DNA of 12,317 bases from positions 1 through 12,317 of the forward strand of contig CAZSSP010000044.1 of NCBI GenBank assembly GCA_964609695.1, read 5' to 3'. Of the stretch, positions 6,574-12,317 are shown in pieces; positions within the stretch are counted from its first letter, which is position 1; every line of letters begins with the position of its first letter. Below the pieces are notes generated by a model. The model made no database searches. It was not told where the DNA came from and saw nothing but the letters and a program-made list of their open reading frames with translations. The position numbers were made by a program, and so were the translations under genes. This DNA comes from JAGNHS01 sp964609695 (GTDB lineage: Bacteria > Bdellovibrionota > UBA2428).

Positions 6574-7520
6574 TCATTGATGGAAATGTCGGGATAATAT
6601 TTGAGTAGAAAATCCTTAAGTTTCTTTTTGATGCGTTCTTCAAGTTGTCGAGCACGTTCTTTAGTGAATCCGTATTTATCGCCAATTTCAATGAGTGTGA
6701 GTGGTTTTTCAGATAATAGACGATTGAAAAATATTTCTTTTTCTCTATCATCGAGTTCATCTTGAAATTCACCCAGTGCTTTTTCGAAAAGTGTTTTTTG
6801 TTCTTCATCTTCCATTCTATAGGAGGCCAGAGGGGCATCGTCGGCCACTTTTTCTTCATAGGAGATGGCTTTGTCGTCTTGAGTTCTTCCGAGGGGATCG
6901 CTTAGAGATTTGTCTTTGGCTGAAAGGCGCCCTTGCATCATCACAACATCGTCTTCGTCAACATTGAGATTCATGGCGATCATGGCGGGTGTGGGAGATA
7001 TTCCCTCGCGTTCTAATTTTTCTTGTTCCTTTTTTAATCGATAAAAAAGTTTTTTCTGTGCTGCTGTGGTACCAATTCTGACCATGGACCAATTCTTGAG
7101 AAGATAATCTTGCATGTAACTTCGAATCCACCATACAGCGTAAGTTGTGAGTTTAACGTTTTTGTAGGGATTGAATTCTTGCACCGCTTTGATGAGGCCC
7201 ATGTTGCCTTCTTGGATGAGGTCTAAAACCTTGGCTCCATAACGAGCATATTCGAAGGCAATTTTAACTACGAATCGTAGGTTCGATTGAACGAGCAATT
7301 GTATGGCATCGCGGTCATGTTTATCAAAAGCTTTCTTGGCGAGTTGTTTTTCTTGTTCTGCGTCAAGAAGGGGGAATTTTGAGACTTCCTTGAGGTATAT
7401 TTGAAGTGGGGACTGTCTATCGATTTCAGCGGGTAGATGGTGCTCGGCCTTGTAAAGGGTTGGTAAGGTTTCTGTTGAAAGCTTAGCGGGACCGGCAGAT
7501 TTTTTGCGCTTTACTGACAT
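6570..7520 (-). CDS. RpoH-like (sigma-32 type) RNA polymerase sigma factor
   Basis: This encodes 316 residues. Region 1.2 lies near residues 38-65 (SPLQIYLKEV onward). Region 2 is strongly conserved at 79-145 with NLRFVVKIA, DLIQEGNMGLIKAV (100-113) and TYAVWWIRSYMQDYLLKNW. QKKLFYRLK (155-163) corresponds to the RpoH box that separates this group from housekeeping sigma factors. Region 4 has the helix-turn-helix LTLIEIGDKYGFTKERARQL (274-293). The long housekeeping region 1.1 is absent and the N-terminus is a short basic tail. Known RpoH proteins direct heat-shock and proteostasis genes, but myxobacterial and bdellovibrio relatives have other roles, so the regulon here is open. GAAAGGG (7527-7533), six bases from the ATG, supports the start. 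The stop overlaps the start region of the dual-protease gene. Confidence 0.92.
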   Translation of the reverse strand: MSVKRKKSAGPAKLSTETLPTLYKAEHHLPAEIDRQSPLQIYLKEVSKFPLLDAEQEKQLAKKAFDKHDRDAIQLLVQSNLRFVVKIAFEYARYGAKVLDLIQEGNMGLIKAVQEFNPYKNVKLTTYAVWWIRSYMQDYLLKNWSMVRIGTTAAQKKLFYRLKKEQEKLEREGISPTPAMIAMNLNVDEDDVVMMQGRLSAKDKSLSDPLGRTQDDKAISYEEKVADDAPLASYRMEDEEQKTLFEKALGEFQDELDDREKEIFFNRLLSEKPLTLIEIGDKYGFTKERARQLEERIKKKLKDFLLKYYPDISIND

Positions 7521-7565
7521 TTTATACCCTTTCTAATCTGATACCTTTAAGTTTAAAATAGAAAT

Positions 7566-8105
7566 ATGCAGAGCAGTAGTCTCGATAGTTTTCGAGCTCT
7601 AGTACTCAACGCTTATTATGAACCCGTACGCATTGTGAGTTGGCAAAGAGCTCTCACTCTACTCTTTAGTGAGAAAATCGATGTTCTCGAAAATTATAGT
7701 GCTCAAGCAAGGAGTATATCCCAATCTTTTAGCATTCCAGCGGTGATACGTCTTAAGGGCTACACTCGACCAAAAAAAATCACCTATACGGTGAGATTTT
7801 GTCGTGAGCATGTTTTTATTCGAGATGAGCATCGTTGTCAGTATTGTTATAAAAAGTTTCACACGAAGGATTTGACTCTAGATCACGTGCTGCCGCTTTA
7901 TCGTGGAGGTAAAACAAGTTGGACCAATGTGGTGGCTTGTTGTCAGCGCTGTAATCAGGTTAAAGGGGGTCGCACTCCCTTAGAGGCTGGCTTCACTCTT
8001 TATAAGCAGCCACATATCCCTCAAAAGAATTTTTTTCCTACAGTCCTTTCCTATAAAATGGAAGTTCCAGCAGTTTGGCGCGCATATTTTCAGTTCAATA
8101 CTTGA
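7566..8105 (+). CDS. HNH endonuclease domain protein
   Basis: This encodes 179 residues. The C-terminal half carries a zinc-supported HNH fold: CQYC (Cys91, Cys94), then LTLDHVLP with His107, then SWTNVVACCQRCN with Asn121, the second zinc pair Cys126/Cys129, and Asn130. The N-terminal part (LVLNAYYEPVRIVSWQRALTL) is the typical leader of a widespread group of small standalone bacterial HNH proteins whose role is not established. No methyltransferase, toxin partner or mobile element is adjacent, so a restriction or homing role has no support from context. The gene is divergent from the sigma factor with 45 bases between starts, so their promoters must overlap. Its stop lies one base from the stop of the convergent acylase gene. 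No strong Shine-Dalgarno is seen. Confidence 0.88.
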   Translation: MQSSSLDSFRALVLNAYYEPVRIVSWQRALTLLFSEKIDVLENYSAQARSISQSFSIPAVIRLKGYTRPKKITYTVRFCREHVFIRDEHRCQYCYKKFHTKDLTLDHVLPLYRGGKTSWTNVVACCQRCNQVKGGRTPLEAGFTLYKQPHIPQKNFFPTVLSYKMEVPAVWRAYFQFNT

Positions 8106-8106
8106 A

Positions 8107-9246
8107 TCATTTGTTTTTAATGTCATGACATCGAGTGAAGTTGAGTGGATAGTTTTCGAGCATTCTCTTTTCACTGTCTCCCACATCAAGACCAGATTCT
8201 GAAGCCCAAACACTGACCATTTTTTTATTGATGGCCAAAGTCATTGGAAGCATGGCTTCTTTGACGTCTCCAGCTTGCGGATGGTCAATATCTAAATAAA
8301 GCGTCTCTGATTTACAGCTAGAATCAAATTCTTTTAAAGATAGAAATTTAATTTGAGGAGAATTTAGAGTTTTCCAATAGACTCTTCGATTTTTGAGATC
8401 AAATACAATTCTCCATTGAGTAAGCCATTCGTAATGAAGTGGTGGAGATTGAGTCTTTTGTGAAAGATTTTCTAGTCCGGCGAAAGCGGTCTCAATGGAT
8501 GATTTTCTATAATCTTTAGGCGATTGTGAGAGTAAGGCCGCTCGAAAAAATCGTGCTAGAGATCTGTTATCTTTTGGATCTAAGTGTGAGAGTCCTAATT
8601 TGGCGGAGCCACTTTGATGATAAGCTTCTAATGAAGTTTTGTAAGTGTCATTAGTCAAAGCTTTTATGGGCAATGAATCTCCACTGTGTATAACAAGTTG
8701 ACCCTGAATATATTCAAAGGTGGCACAGTTAGAATTCGCATCGCAAACAAAGTAGTGAAGGGTGGCTTCATAGCTGATTCTAACTTTTTTTGCATTTTCT
8801 ATGGCCTCATTGATGTTGGCTGAAGTGTCTAGAATGTATTGTATCCATTGAACGTAACCGACGCTTGGAATTTTTTCTGTGATTTTAGATTTGTCGGCAG
8901 GAAAGAGTTGGAGAGCATTTACAGAAAGTCCTGCTTCATTCATTCCTTCCCAAGGAAAATCTTGGGCACTTCCGGAAAATGTGACGCTTGCATATTTGGA
9001 TGTCCAACGAAGAGGGTTGAGGGTCTCAACAAAAATAGCTTCTTTGCTGACATTTTTTTTATTAATCAGAAGGATTCCTTGGCCGCTGATCCAATCGAGA
9101 TTTTTCGCAACAACAGGAGTTTCTGCTCCTGAAATGAGATAAGCCGTGCAGGCCGAGGAATTTTGAACAGCGAGGAGATTTAAGCTTGCTAAGATGAAAA
9201 ATAAAGAGCGCAATAAAACATGCGCTTCATTTTTCTTCACCCTCAC
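8107..9246 (-). CDS. Secreted choloylglycine hydrolase / penicillin acylase superfamily amidase (Ntn cysteine hydrolase)
   Basis: This encodes 379 residues. A hydrophobic leader (about 10-32) ends NSSA just before CTAYLI, so signal cleavage would expose Cys33 as the N-terminal nucleophile, as required in Ntn hydrolases. Other family positions are visible: KNLDW with Asp51, WEGMNEAGLSVNAL, VQWIQYILD, LTNDTY with Asn199, and SLARFFRAA with Arg232. The subgroup having Lys-Asn before Leu/Tyr-Asp-Trp is usually called linear amide C-N hydrolase. True bile-salt hydrolases have Arg there (Lys48 here), so bile salts are not an obvious substrate. Penicillin V, acyl-homoserine lactones or other acyl amides are possible. 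The start is GTG at 9246, supported by a strong GAGGAGAGG at 9251-9259. It lies 49 bases downstream of ssb on the same strand, possibly co-transcribed. Confidence 0.87.
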   Translation of the reverse strand: MRVKKNEAHVLLRSLFFILASLNLLAVQNSSACTAYLISGAETPVVAKNLDWISGQGILLINKKNVSKEAIFVETLNPLRWTSKYASVTFSGSAQDFPWEGMNEAGLSVNALQLFPADKSKITEKIPSVGYVQWIQYILDTSANINEAIENAKKVRISYEATLHYFVCDANSNCATFEYIQGQLVIHSGDSLPIKALTNDTYKTSLEAYHQSGSAKLGLSHLDPKDNRSLARFFRAALLSQSPKDYRKSSIETAFAGLENLSQKTQSPPLHYEWLTQWRIVFDLKNRRVYWKTLNSPQIKFLSLKEFDSSCKSETLYLDIDHPQAGDVKEAMLPMTLAINKKMVSVWASESGLDVGDSEKRMLENYPLNFTRCHDIKNK

Positions 9247-9295
9247 GCTGCCTCTCCTCTGCCGTGATTTTAACTATGGAGTTCTATTGAAAGAC

Positions 9296-9736
9296 TTAGA
9301 ACGGAATATCGTCTGTTGATGCCGCTCCACCAAAAGCACCTGCGCTCATGTCAGGAGGCGCTCCAAACGGATCGCTTTCTTGACTAAAAGAGCTCTTTTC
9401 ACTGGATGATGAATCTAAAAATTGAACAGTGTTAGCGACGATCTCAGTGGTGTAGCGTTTGTTTCCTTCTTTATCGTCCCAAGCTCGTGTTTGAAGTTTA
9501 CCTTCTACGTAAGCTTTGCGACCTTTGGTGAGATAGCGTTGGCAAAGTTCTGCAAGTTTGCCCCAAACAACAATGCGGTGCCATTCAGTACGTTCTTGTT
9601 TTTGTCCGCTTTTGTCGTTCCATGATTCGCTAGTGGCTAATGGAAAGTTACCTACGGCCATTCCTTGCGGTGTGTGGCGCACTTCTGGATCTTTTCCGAG
9701 ATTTCCGATTAAAATTACTTTATTGATTCCTGCCAT
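9296..9736 (-). CDS. ssb: Single-stranded DNA-binding protein
   Basis: This encodes 146 residues. The N-terminal OB fold (about 1-110) has the classic opening MAGINKVILIGNLGKDPEVR, then TEWHRIVVWGKLAELC and YVEGKLQTRAW. A Ser/Gly/Phe-rich linker follows, and the acidic tip DDIPF, which recruits replication and repair partners, ends the protein. The length is shorter than E. coli Ssb (178) because the linker is short. Ssb binds single-stranded DNA as a tetramer in replication, recombination and repair. AAGGA at 9748-9752, eleven bases from the ATG, serves as ribosome site. The gene heads a minus-strand pair with the acylase gene, an unusual partner. It is not next to rpsF, rpsR or uvrA here. 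Confidence 0.97.
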   Translation of the reverse strand: MAGINKVILIGNLGKDPEVRHTPQGMAVGNFPLATSESWNDKSGQKQERTEWHRIVVWGKLAELCQRYLTKGRKAYVEGKLQTRAWDDKEGNKRYTTEIVANTVQFLDSSSSEKSSFSQESDPFGAPPDMSAGAFGGAASTDDIPF

Positions 9737-9927
9737 ATGTATACTTTTCCTTTGCTAAATAATTTTTACTCTTTCTTAACTAGCTTCATTTATGAAGCCG
9801 AGCAATGCTTGATCCCTTACAGGCTTCGTGCCAGGTGTCGACTCATTGCGGCGAGCTTGAGGGTGGGTCGCCTAAGAGGGCTAAGCTCTATCTCAATTTA
9901 AGCTAAGATTATGCCGATAAGAGATTC
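9737..9927. other. Divergent intergenic region between ssb and the MlaE-type permease gene
   Basis: These 191 bases form the longest non-coding stretch in the window. It must hold promoters for both directions. Part of it (about 9799-9890) is visibly richer in G and C than neighbouring intergenic DNA and contains short complementary segments, for example GAGCTT at 9853-9858 and AAGCTC at 9883-9888. I could not identify a tRNA, riboswitch or convincing sigma-70 promoter by eye. A structured leader or small RNA is possible but unproven. Confidence 0.4.
9783..9798. repeat. Short hairpin upstream of ssb
   Basis: GCTTCA at 9783-9788 pairs with TGAAGC at 9793-9798 around a TTTA loop (the flanking T and A could extend it to seven pairs). 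It lies about 47 bases upstream of the ssb start and in the divergent region. It is a candidate operator or leader hairpin. At this length it may be chance. Confidence 0.35.
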
Positions 9928-10710
9928 GTGGATATTAGCTTTTCAGCTCTCTTTTCTTTTTTGAAGTCCGTGCTTTATGCGTTTTCGTCGGATCGACCTT
10001 TACGTCGCCATGATGTTAGGCGCGTGATTTCAAGGCAAATTTATTTTACGGGTTTTGAAGCCCTTAGACTTTTGTCGCTCTTCGCCGTAATTTTAGGATT
10101 GCTCGCTATTACACAAAGCGTGACTCAATTAAAAAAATGGGGAGGCAGCGAAGCTTTGGGGCCTATTTTAGTGGCCGTCTTCCTTCGTGAGTTGGGTCCG
10201 TTGATTACGATTTTGATTGTCACGGCTCGTTCGGTTACGGCAGTCACTTCTGAGTTGGCCAGTATGAGGGCAAGCGGAGAAATTGATTCGCTTCGTGCTA
10301 GTGGAGTTTCTCCGTTGAGTTATTTGGTTATCCCCAGAGTGATCGGCGGGGCTCTCTCTACATTTTTTCTTGCACTTCATTTTGTAGCCATAGCCTTATT
10401 TGTAGGATTTCTGGCTCTACAGCTTTTTGTTGAAGTGAGTGTTGAAAAATATTTTCTAGCGTTTTTTAGTTCAATCAATACTGTGGATATTTTTTTATTC
10501 ACAGTAAAAACTTTGGGATTGGGTTGGGTAGTTTTTTTGGTGGCGTGTTTTGCGGGTTTGCGAACAGCGGGTACGAATTACGAAATTCCCCAGGCCACCA
10601 CTCGCGCAGTCATGTGGTCCTTCATGATGGCCTTAAGTCTTCAAGTGTTTTTTTCGGCTTTATACTATTTTTATCAACTTCAAAGTAAGGGTTGGTTACG
10701 ATGGTTTTAG
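9928..10710 (+). CDS. MlaE-family ABC transporter permease
   Basis: This encodes 260 residues. The family core is clear: RELGPLITILIVTARSVTAV (87-106), then ELASMRASGEIDSLRASGVSP (109-129), then LVIPRVIGG. This matches the MlaE signature seen in lipid transporters (VRELGP..TALLVAGR...AELGTM...EQIDAL..MGV.P). About five to six membrane helices flank it. MlaE homologues form the inner-membrane channel that moves phospholipid or other lipids between inner and outer membranes with an ATPase (MlaF) and an MCE-domain protein (MlaD). No MCE gene is visible here, so the complex is incomplete locally or the permease works differently. The start is GTG at 9928, the first start codon after the in-frame TAA at 9904, with AAGAGA at 9919-9924. 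It overlaps the next gene by ten bases. Confidence 0.9.
   Translation: MDISFSALFSFLKSVLYAFSSDRPLRRHDVRRVISRQIYFTGFEALRLLSLFAVILGLLAITQSVTQLKKWGGSEALGPILVAVFLRELGPLITILIVTARSVTAVTSELASMRASGEIDSLRASGVSPLSYLVIPRVIGGALSTFFLALHFVAIALFVGFLALQLFVEVSVEKYFLAFFSSINTVDIFLFTVKTLGLGWVVFLVACFAGLRTAGTNYEIPQATTRAVMWSFMMALSLQVFFSALYYFYQLQSKGWLRWF
10685..10691 (+). promoter_or_regulatory. Ribosome binding site deciding the start of the ABC-like gene
   Basis: GTAAGGG lies nine bases before the ATG at 10701, inside the end of the permease gene. It favours ATG 10701 over the in-frame TTG at 10692, which would sit directly on the site. Confidence 0.6.
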
Positions 10711-11495
10711 AAAGAGAAATCATTTGGGAGTTGGTGAATGTTTCTTTGGGTCGTTCCTCAACGGATGATCATATAGAACGCGCCTTTTTAACGGTTCATT
10801 CGGGAGAAAAGGTGGCCTTAATTGGAGAGCATCATTCGGGAAGAAAAATACTTTTACGGGCCATGAGTGGTCTTCGTCCCATAAAATCAGGTCAAATGAA
10901 AGTCTTGGGACATTTGTGTGTGGCTGAAGAAAATTTTGAGCAAGATTGGGATCGATTGTTTCCTAGAGAAATTCGTTCCAAAATTGGAGTGTCTTTGGAT
11001 GTTGAGGGATTGTTGAGCAACGTGAGTGTGCGCGAAGGTTTAGAAATGCTTTTTAGATTTAGGTATGGTGATCATAATGCTAAACTTCGATTAGGAGCTC
11101 GAAAAGTCGTAGAAAGTCTTTGCAGACATTTCAACATTGAAGCTATTGTCGATAAAAGGCCTGTAAATCTGAGTCGAACTCAAAGACGATTGGCCTCTTT
11201 GGCTCGGGCCTTTCTCTCTAAACCTAGAGTTGTTTTGTTGGAAGACCCATCTGATGGAGTGGGTGAATTGCATTTTCATTTATTAGAGAAAGCCTTAGAT
11301 TTTATTTTTGAAACGGAAGAACGAACAGTACTTCTTTCCACAGAAAATTTTTCTTTAGCTTCAAAATATTGCACTCGCTGGGTTGTTTTTGAAAAAGGAA
11401 AAATAATTTTTGATGGTCCCTCTGAAGATTTTATTAAAATGAAGCATCCTCTAGCTGAACAGGCTTCAAAAATTTTAGACTCGCAGGCGGCTTAA
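10701..11495 (+). CDS. Degenerate ABC-ATPase-like protein paired with the MlaE-type permease
   Basis: This encodes 264 residues from ATG 10701. The fold is that of an MlaF-type nucleotide-binding domain, but each functional motif deviates. Walker A reads GEHHSGRK (42-49), with Arg48 for the essential Lys and Lys49 for Ser/Thr. The Q-loop position is Asp100 (context IGVSLDVEGLL). The signature is LSRTQ (157-161) instead of LSGGQ. Walker B ends LLEDP with Asp and Glu swapped (Glu181, Asp182). The D-loop Asp is Gly. The H-loop reads STEN, Glu215 replacing His. ATP hydrolysis is therefore unlikely, although the frame is intact and length normal, so this is not a decayed pseudogene. It may be a structural or regulatory subunit, or a half that pairs with an active ATPase encoded elsewhere. 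It overlaps the permease gene by ten bases, implying coupled translation. It ends ten bases from the convergent hydrolase gene. Confidence 0.85.
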   Translation: MVLEREIIWELVNVSLGRSSTDDHIERAFLTVHSGEKVALIGEHHSGRKILLRAMSGLRPIKSGQMKVLGHLCVAEENFEQDWDRLFPREIRSKIGVSLDVEGLLSNVSVREGLEMLFRFRYGDHNAKLRLGARKVVESLCRHFNIEAIVDKRPVNLSRTQRRLASLARAFLSKPRVVLLEDPSDGVGELHFHLLEKALDFIFETEERTVLLSTENFSLASKYCTRWVVFEKGKIIFDGPSEDFIKMKHPLAEQASKILDSQAA

Positions 11496-11505
11496 GAGTT
11501 TCGGG

Positions 11506-12180
11506 CTAGTTTTGCGTTTCTATTTGCCAGGTGTTTTTAATTTCATGAATGAAAAGTTTCATGGTTTCAGGTTGGGAGAGCAAAAGCTCCCTGAGTCCCG
11601 TGGATAATTCTAATTGGACTCCTTCGTTTTGACATCGATTGACTATATTTTTGGGGGATTGACCACCAATTCCAGGGCAAAAATCTTCTATCTCAATGTT
11701 TGAAAAACTTTTTGAAAGAACTTCAGATAATTTCATTCTTAATCTTTCATTTTTTCCACCAATGCAAATTTTCGATTTTAATTCTCGAAATCCATGGATG
11801 GATAGACAGTGTTTTGATTGACTCGCTAGTTTCAAGGCTTCTGGATGATCGAAATTTGTGCTCGTGATGTGAAGCTTTCGCGCTTTTTCCTTTTTGAGTC
11901 CTTTGAATATAAATAGACTGTGAGTATTGTCGGCAAGACTTTGGGCAATTTCATCAGTGCCAAATTCAATTTCGCCTCCATGAATGGCCAAGATGAGTGA
12001 TGAGGAGTCTCTTTTTAGTGCCGTTATAGAATAATCTATTCCTTCGTTTTCATGCGAGGAAAGTTCGGCAAAGTTTTTATATTCATCGGCTAAAAGATCG
12101 TCTGTGCATTCCGCGGCCCATAATTTTAATGTTGTAAACAAGGGCAATGTTAAAAAAAGTAGTATCGCTAAAAATCGCAA
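11506..12180 (-). CDS. Secreted PghP-like poly-gamma-glutamate hydrolase family protein
   Basis: This encodes 224 residues with a clear signal peptide (about 1-23, MRFLAILLFLTLPLF... cleavage near WAA|EC). The mature part matches the PghP/YjqB (DUF867) family, zinc carboxypeptidase-like enzymes first known from phages that cut gamma-polyglutamate capsules. Visible motifs are ILAIHGGEIEFGTDEIA (His67 and Glu72), LHITSTNFDHPEAL, CLSIHGFRE (His129), CIGGKN, and VQLELSTGLRE with Glu191. His67, Glu72 and His129 are the likely zinc ligands and Glu191 the likely catalytic residue, by analogy with carboxypeptidase-fold enzymes. Four or more cysteines in the mature part fit an exported protein. The substrate could be gamma-polyglutamate or a similar gamma-linked peptide. 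It is convergent with the ABC-like gene, and no phage genes surround it. Confidence 0.85.
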   Translation of the reverse strand: MRFLAILLFLTLPLFTTLKLWAAECTDDLLADEYKNFAELSSHENEGIDYSITALKRDSSSLILAIHGGEIEFGTDEIAQSLADNTHSLFIFKGLKKEKARKLHITSTNFDHPEALKLASQSKHCLSIHGFRELKSKICIGGKNERLRMKLSEVLSKSFSNIEIEDFCPGIGGQSPKNIVNRCQNEGVQLELSTGLRELLLSQPETMKLFIHEIKNTWQIETQN

Positions 12181-12266
12181 TCTGTGAACTCCAACGTGGT
12201 ATTTTTTTTAATTCCCTATAAATTATTAGACAAGCTCCCCCAACTTATTAGTTCGAATTATCAACT
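12181..12266. other. AT-rich region upstream of the hydrolase gene
   Basis: This short spacer before the hydrolase ATG (minus strand) contains an A/T-rich tract. On the minus strand, TTGGGG and TATAGG lie 17 bases apart and could be a weak sigma-70-like promoter, but the match is poor. No strong Shine-Dalgarno precedes the ATG. Confidence 0.25.
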
Positions 12267-12317
12267 GTGCGACGTAAAGAGTGGTTGGAACGGAATCTGC
12301 AGGGTGCAGAGGATGTC
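12267..12317 (+). CDS. Possible start of a gene running off the right edge
   Basis: From GTG at 12267 the frame stays open for 17 codons to the window edge, and its charged translation (MRRKEWLERNLQGAEDV) looks like a protein start. An in-frame TAG lies at 12249-12251. No ribosome site is obvious and the stretch is too short to identify a family. Confidence 0.3.
   Translation, partial: MRRKEWLERNLQGAEDV

Noticed and set aside
6551..6859. A 102-residue open frame overlapping the end of the sigma-factor gene on the same strand
   Set aside because: It lies in another frame of a strongly conserved sigma region 4 and has no family features of its own, so it is a shadow.
7566..8105. HNH gene as a homing endonuclease or restriction enzyme
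   Set aside because: No intron, intein, methyltransferase or mobile-element border is adjacent, and the N-terminal leader matches small standalone HNH proteins.
9422..9758. Open frames opposite ssb
   Set aside because: They mirror the conserved ssb coding sequence, lack ribosome sites and show no recognisable protein features.
9799..9890. tRNA gene in the ssb-permease spacer
   Set aside because: The GC-richer stretch cannot be folded into a cloverleaf, and no conserved T-loop (GGTTCRANYC-like) sequence was found.
10692..10700. TTG at 10692 as the start of the ABC-like gene
   Set aside because: The ribosome site GTAAGGG ends immediately before it, leaving no spacing, whereas ATG 10701 is nine bases downstream.

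Overview
The window looks like a draft chromosomal segment of a low-to-moderate GC, Gram-negative, Bdellovibrionota/Deltaproteobacteria-like bacterium. This is inferred from the gene mix: a dimeric-type glycyl-tRNA synthetase, an RpoH-type sigma factor, an MlaE-type permease, an Ssb ending in DDIPF, and several exported hydrolases. No marker that fixes the genus was seen. The gene content is chromosomal housekeeping plus lineage-specific genes. I found no insertion sequence, phage module, tRNA, rRNA or CRISPR array. A run of exactly 100 N (4191-4290) marks a scaffold gap, so the sequence there is incomplete.

Layout. The left edge holds the 3' part of a plus-strand gene that looks TraB/GumN-like and runs head-on into a minus-strand group. 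That group, read right to left, is a glycyl-tRNA synthetase (3741-2425), two tandem paralogous small secreted proteins of unknown function (2330-1788 and 1736-1206), and a secreted NlpC/P60 cell-wall peptidase (1130-561). Upstream of glyQS on the same strand are a GNAT acetyltransferase (4900-4295) and a gap-interrupted nitrilase-family amidase (4310-3783) whose start overlaps the acetyltransferase stop. Further upstream, an RpoH-like sigma factor (7520-6570) is translationally coupled to the most unusual gene here (6573-4966). It encodes one polypeptide with an N-terminal seven-helix CPBP intramembrane protease and a C-terminal subtilisin-like (S8) protease, both with recognisable active-site residues.

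Divergent from the sigma gene is an HNH nuclease (7566-8105). It abuts, tail to tail, a secreted cysteine Ntn hydrolase of the choloylglycine hydrolase / penicillin acylase superfamily (9246-8107). The single-strand DNA binding protein gene (9736-9296) lies upstream of that. A 191-bp intergenic region separates ssb from a divergent two-gene unit: an MlaE-family permease (9928-10710) and an overlapping ABC ATPase-like protein (10701-11495) in which every ATPase motif is altered. The right end has a secreted PghP-like poly-gamma-glutamate hydrolase (12180-11506) and perhaps the first codons of another plus-strand gene.

How the genes fit together. Four or five products are exported and several are predicted hydrolases acting on amide bonds in the envelope or outside the cell. 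The two best candidates for new biology are the sigma factor/dual-protease pair, which may link transcription to proteolysis at the membrane, and the MlaE permease with a predicted catalytically dead ATPase partner.
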